Shown here piece by piece: positions 62,054 to 64,000 of a stretch of DNA of 64,000 nt (position 1 is the first letter of the stretch; every line of letters starts with the position of its first letter). A program made the translations under genes and the position numbers. The DNA lies in the IMG/VR virus record IMGVR_UViG_3300037336_000025, positions 62,001 to 126,000 of that record. One strand, given 5' to 3'. This stretch comes from a virus. The notes below the pieces were generated by a model, which was not told where the DNA came from, did no database searches, and was given only the letters and a program-made list of their open reading frames with translations.

Positions 62054-63433
62054 TTACCCGTTAACTATTCCCCAGTATCCTGGAGCGTACTCGCCTTCAA
62101 ATGCTTTCATCCATTGAGTACCGTCCCAGCGATATTGGATACCTGTACGATAGTTTTGAATATAAGTTGGAACAGTAGCAGTAGCAGGATCCCAAACTTC
62201 AACCCAGTTAGTGCCGTTCCATTCAATAATACTGTTGGCTTTGATAACTGGGTCACTAAGGTCGAGATTCTTCCAGCCATCGGGTCCATCTGCATTTGCA
62301 CTATTAGGATTGACATCGTCTAACATTAGATATCTAATCTCAGGTATATTTGCCTGTCCGTTAAATGTAGTAACAGGATTGAATCTATAAGGATCAATGA
62401 TTGCATCTACATAAGTTTTGCCTGCAATAACAGTATTAGAAATTTGGTTAGGATCGTCTGCAAACGACACAGTTAGAATAGTTGGATCAGTAGGGTTAAT
62501 ATCAAATGTGCCTACCATGTCAAAGCCGCTAGCCTGCTTAAAGAAAATATGGTCTCCAGCTTTAAACCCACCGGTAGCTGATAACAAACTATTCCAATCA
62601 ACTGGTTCACCTAACTTGAATGCTTTTTGATCTAACCCTTGTGCAATAACAGCAGCACCTGGATTGACTAGTGTAAGATCGTAAATATTATCACTGATAT
62701 TACCAGTATTAGATTTAAACAATAGTACACGAAAGCGCAACGGATTAGTCTGGAAAGATCCCTTATCCCGATTAAATGCTAAATCTTCAAGATTAACAAT
62801 ATCACCGGCTTCTGTGAACACATTAGCAATAACTGATCTAACCACGCCTAACTTCTTGACCTTGGCTGGCGGAGATAACCATATAGGCATATCAAACTCA
62901 ACAGAACAAATGTCAATGTCACTGTCAGTGCCTTGTGGTATTGTTCTAGAACTAAAATTAGTTGTCTTTATATTTAGAACGCTTAAACTAGTCCAATCAA
63001 TATAGTTGTCCGTTGTTTGTAACTCAAGACTAGGATTAAACAATACCATAATCTGTTCAAATAATTGTAACTTTTGATCAGTGTTACTGGTCCAGATGTC
63101 TGCTTTCATAGACAGTGTGAACGGAGTAGGCATTAGCCGTTCGACGGTATAGTTGCCGCCTTGTGCATTTTGATAATCAATTGTACCGTCGATATCGTCA
63201 TATCTACGTTCTCTAATATTAACCTTACTAACAAACGTAGCATCACTCATCCGACTCATATCCATGTCAACGCCACTGATATAACAGGCAATGCGAGGAA
63301 CGGTAGACATTTTGTTTTCGCTGTTATCTTTAATAATACTAGCAACTTGCCTGGTCATATCTCCGTACAGCACCGGAACACTTAATTGATTGCCTTCTCC
63401 GTCTTGATACTTAAATCCTATAAACACACGCAT
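62054..63433 (-). CDS. 15: Proximal tail sheath stabiliser gp15
   Basis: A 459-aa protein (T4 gp15, 272 aa), which caps the tail sheath and joins tail to head. The start MRVFIGFKYQDGEG and the segment SVPVLYGDMTRQVASI are typical of marine gp15, as is VERLMPTPFTLSMKADIWTS followed by LFEQIMVLFNPSLELQT and MPIWLSPPAKVKKLG near residue 215. Residues about 225-459 are an added C-terminal region, with WDG/WNG-type units at the end (IIEWNGTNWVEVWD; YRWDGTQWMKAF), which look like small surface modules. ATG at 63433. It is convergent with the fibre gene, 12 nt between the stops, and no clear terminator is seen. Confidence 0.85.
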   Translation of the reverse strand: MRVFIGFKYQDGEGNQLSVPVLYGDMTRQVASIIKDNSENKMSTVPRIACYISGVDMDMSRMSDATFVSKVNIRERRYDDIDGTIDYQNAQGGNYTVERLMPTPFTLSMKADIWTSNTDQKLQLFEQIMVLFNPSLELQTTDNYIDWTSLSVLNIKTTNFSSRTIPQGTDSDIDICSVEFDMPIWLSPPAKVKKLGVVRSVIANVFTEAGDIVNLEDLAFNRDKGSFQTNPLRFRVLLFKSNTGNISDNIYDLTLVNPGAAVIAQGLDQKAFKLGEPVDWNSLLSATGGFKAGDHIFFKQASGFDMVGTFDINPTDPTILTVSFADDPNQISNTVIAGKTYVDAIIDPYRFNPVTTFNGQANIPEIRYLMLDDVNPNSANADGPDGWKNLDLSDPVIKANSIIEWNGTNWVEVWDPATATVPTYIQNYRTGIQYRWDGTQWMKAFEGEYAPGYWGIVNG

Positions 63434-63483
63434 GAATTGCGTTACATATCGTCTTATTTGTCCGTCATAAAAATAGTCGATGA

Positions 63484-64000
63484 TTATACAGTAGCGTTAG
63501 CCACAGCCTCCTTAGTTAACCACACTCTTTTACCATCTATAACTTTCCAAGTTTTTCCAGTATAGTGCTGTGCTTTTAAATGTGCTTCTCGTTTTTTTTG
63601 TTTATTTTCTTCGGAACAGATTTTTCCTTTCATAGGCCCGCCATCTTTCCTTTTCCATCCGCTATCTCTTCCTTCTAATCTTCTCTGTAAATGAGCAGCT
63701 TTTTGAGCATCACTCATCCGTTGTTTACTCTCTTCAGAATGTAGCTTGTTGCCGCCTGCTTGTCGAATATTAAACCCATTGTTAATAGAATCGTATTGAT
63801 TCACATATTTTTCCTCTAACAAGTTTAATTCTTCCAACGATTTCGCTTCTGCAATAACTTCAAATATAAATGATTCTGATCCGTATTTTTTTAAAGCATT
63901 GTGAAAGTGATATGTTCTTGGAGTATTCCTACTATCGGCAATATGTTCAAGCCGACGCCGATTTGGATTTTGTATAGTTTGCCCTATATACGCTCTTCCG
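63484..64000 (-). CDS. GIY-YIG homing endonuclease with NUMOD3 repeats (partial, 5' end outside window)
   Basis: The minus-strand frame is open from the right edge and needs no start in the window, so it is the C-terminal 171 residues of a longer protein. It begins in the nuclease domain (GRAYIGQT...(N)RRRLEHI, then KKYGSESFIFEVI and LLEEKYVNQYDSINNGFNI), followed by two NUMOD3-type DNA-binding repeats (HSEESKQRMSDAQKAAH and CSEENKQKKREAHLKAQ) and a K-V-I-D-G-K-R-V-W end. Such enzymes cut phage DNA without an intron and spread by homing. It lies 50 nt upstream of gp15 in the same direction, so gp15 may be the gene whose flank it targets. Confidence 0.85.
   Translation of the reverse strand, partial: GRAYIGQTIQNPNRRRLEHIADSRNTPRTYHFHNALKKYGSESFIFEVIAEAKSLEELNLLEEKYVNQYDSINNGFNIRQAGGNKLHSEESKQRMSDAQKAAHLQRRLEGRDSGWKRKDGGPMKGKICSEENKQKKREAHLKAQHYTGKTWKVIDGKRVWLTKEAVANATV

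Noticed and set aside
1-64000. CRISPR arrays, insertion sequences, integrase or attachment sites
   Set aside because: None was seen; the only repeats are fibre modules and the 90-bp units.

Overview
The window is part of the genome of an AT-rich, lytic, T4-like myovirus (Caudoviricetes) of the marine or cyanophage-like type. The assignment rests on the order and motifs of recognisable T4 core genes: gp6, gp25, gp5, gp53, a gp48/gp54-type tube protein, gp55, gp47, gp46, a gp26-like protein, gp20, a gp67-like protein, gp21, gp22, gp23 and gp15. Giant W-x(n)-Y-x(2)-GD-(I/L)-V module proteins, 2OG-Fe(II) oxygenases and a NodU/CmcH carbamoyltransferase sit among them. The host cannot be read from this sequence. 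No tRNA, rRNA, integrase, attachment site or CRISPR array was found.

Layout. (1) 1-15257, minus strand: baseplate operon read leftward, tube-junction protein > gp53 > a 778-aa hub candidate > gp5 spike > gp25 > gp6 > a giant gp7-position protein that runs off the left edge. (2) 15338-19682, plus strand: late sigma factor gp55, then a perfect sigma-70 promoter driving gp47/gp46 (Mre11/Rad50-like), a small AT-hook-like protein and a GIY-YIG protein. (3) 19683-20278: no ORF, but many strong hairpins, two with GCAA tetraloops; I call a large structured RNA. (4) 20279-20836: a late gene whose N-terminus resembles a T4 capsid-targeting sequence, closed by a two-way terminator. (5) 20883-21961, minus strand: a gp26-like zinc protein followed by a -1 frame with a complete programmed-frameshift signal, as in tail-assembly-chaperone pairs; the tape-measure candidate starts divergently at 22030. 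(6) 24544-30960: head operon gp20, two small genes, gp67-like, gp21, gp22, gp23, then a terminator. (7) 31027-53469: a 22-kb run of virion and fibre genes, including paralogous giants of 1859 and 2458 aa, an S74-type self-processing fibre, twin cysteine-rich glycine-rich proteins and a possible fibre chaperone. (8) 53586-58974: a modification cassette with a GT9-like glycosyltransferase, a carbamoyltransferase, three 2OG-Fe(II)-oxygenase-like proteins and an SGNH-like hydrolase. (9) 58992-64000: two small minus genes, a fibre with two cupredoxin-like domains and a collagen-like patch, gp15, and a GIY-YIG/NUMOD3 endonuclease cut by the right edge.

How it works together. gp55 should direct RNA polymerase to the TAAATA-type late promoters that recur before most virion gene groups (about 17 sites listed). 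gp47/gp46 is expected earlier, from its host-type promoter. The prohead is built from gp20, gp67-like, gp22 and gp23 and matured by gp21. The tail comes from the baseplate operon, tape measure and gp15. The fibre and modification genes probably set host range and surface chemistry.
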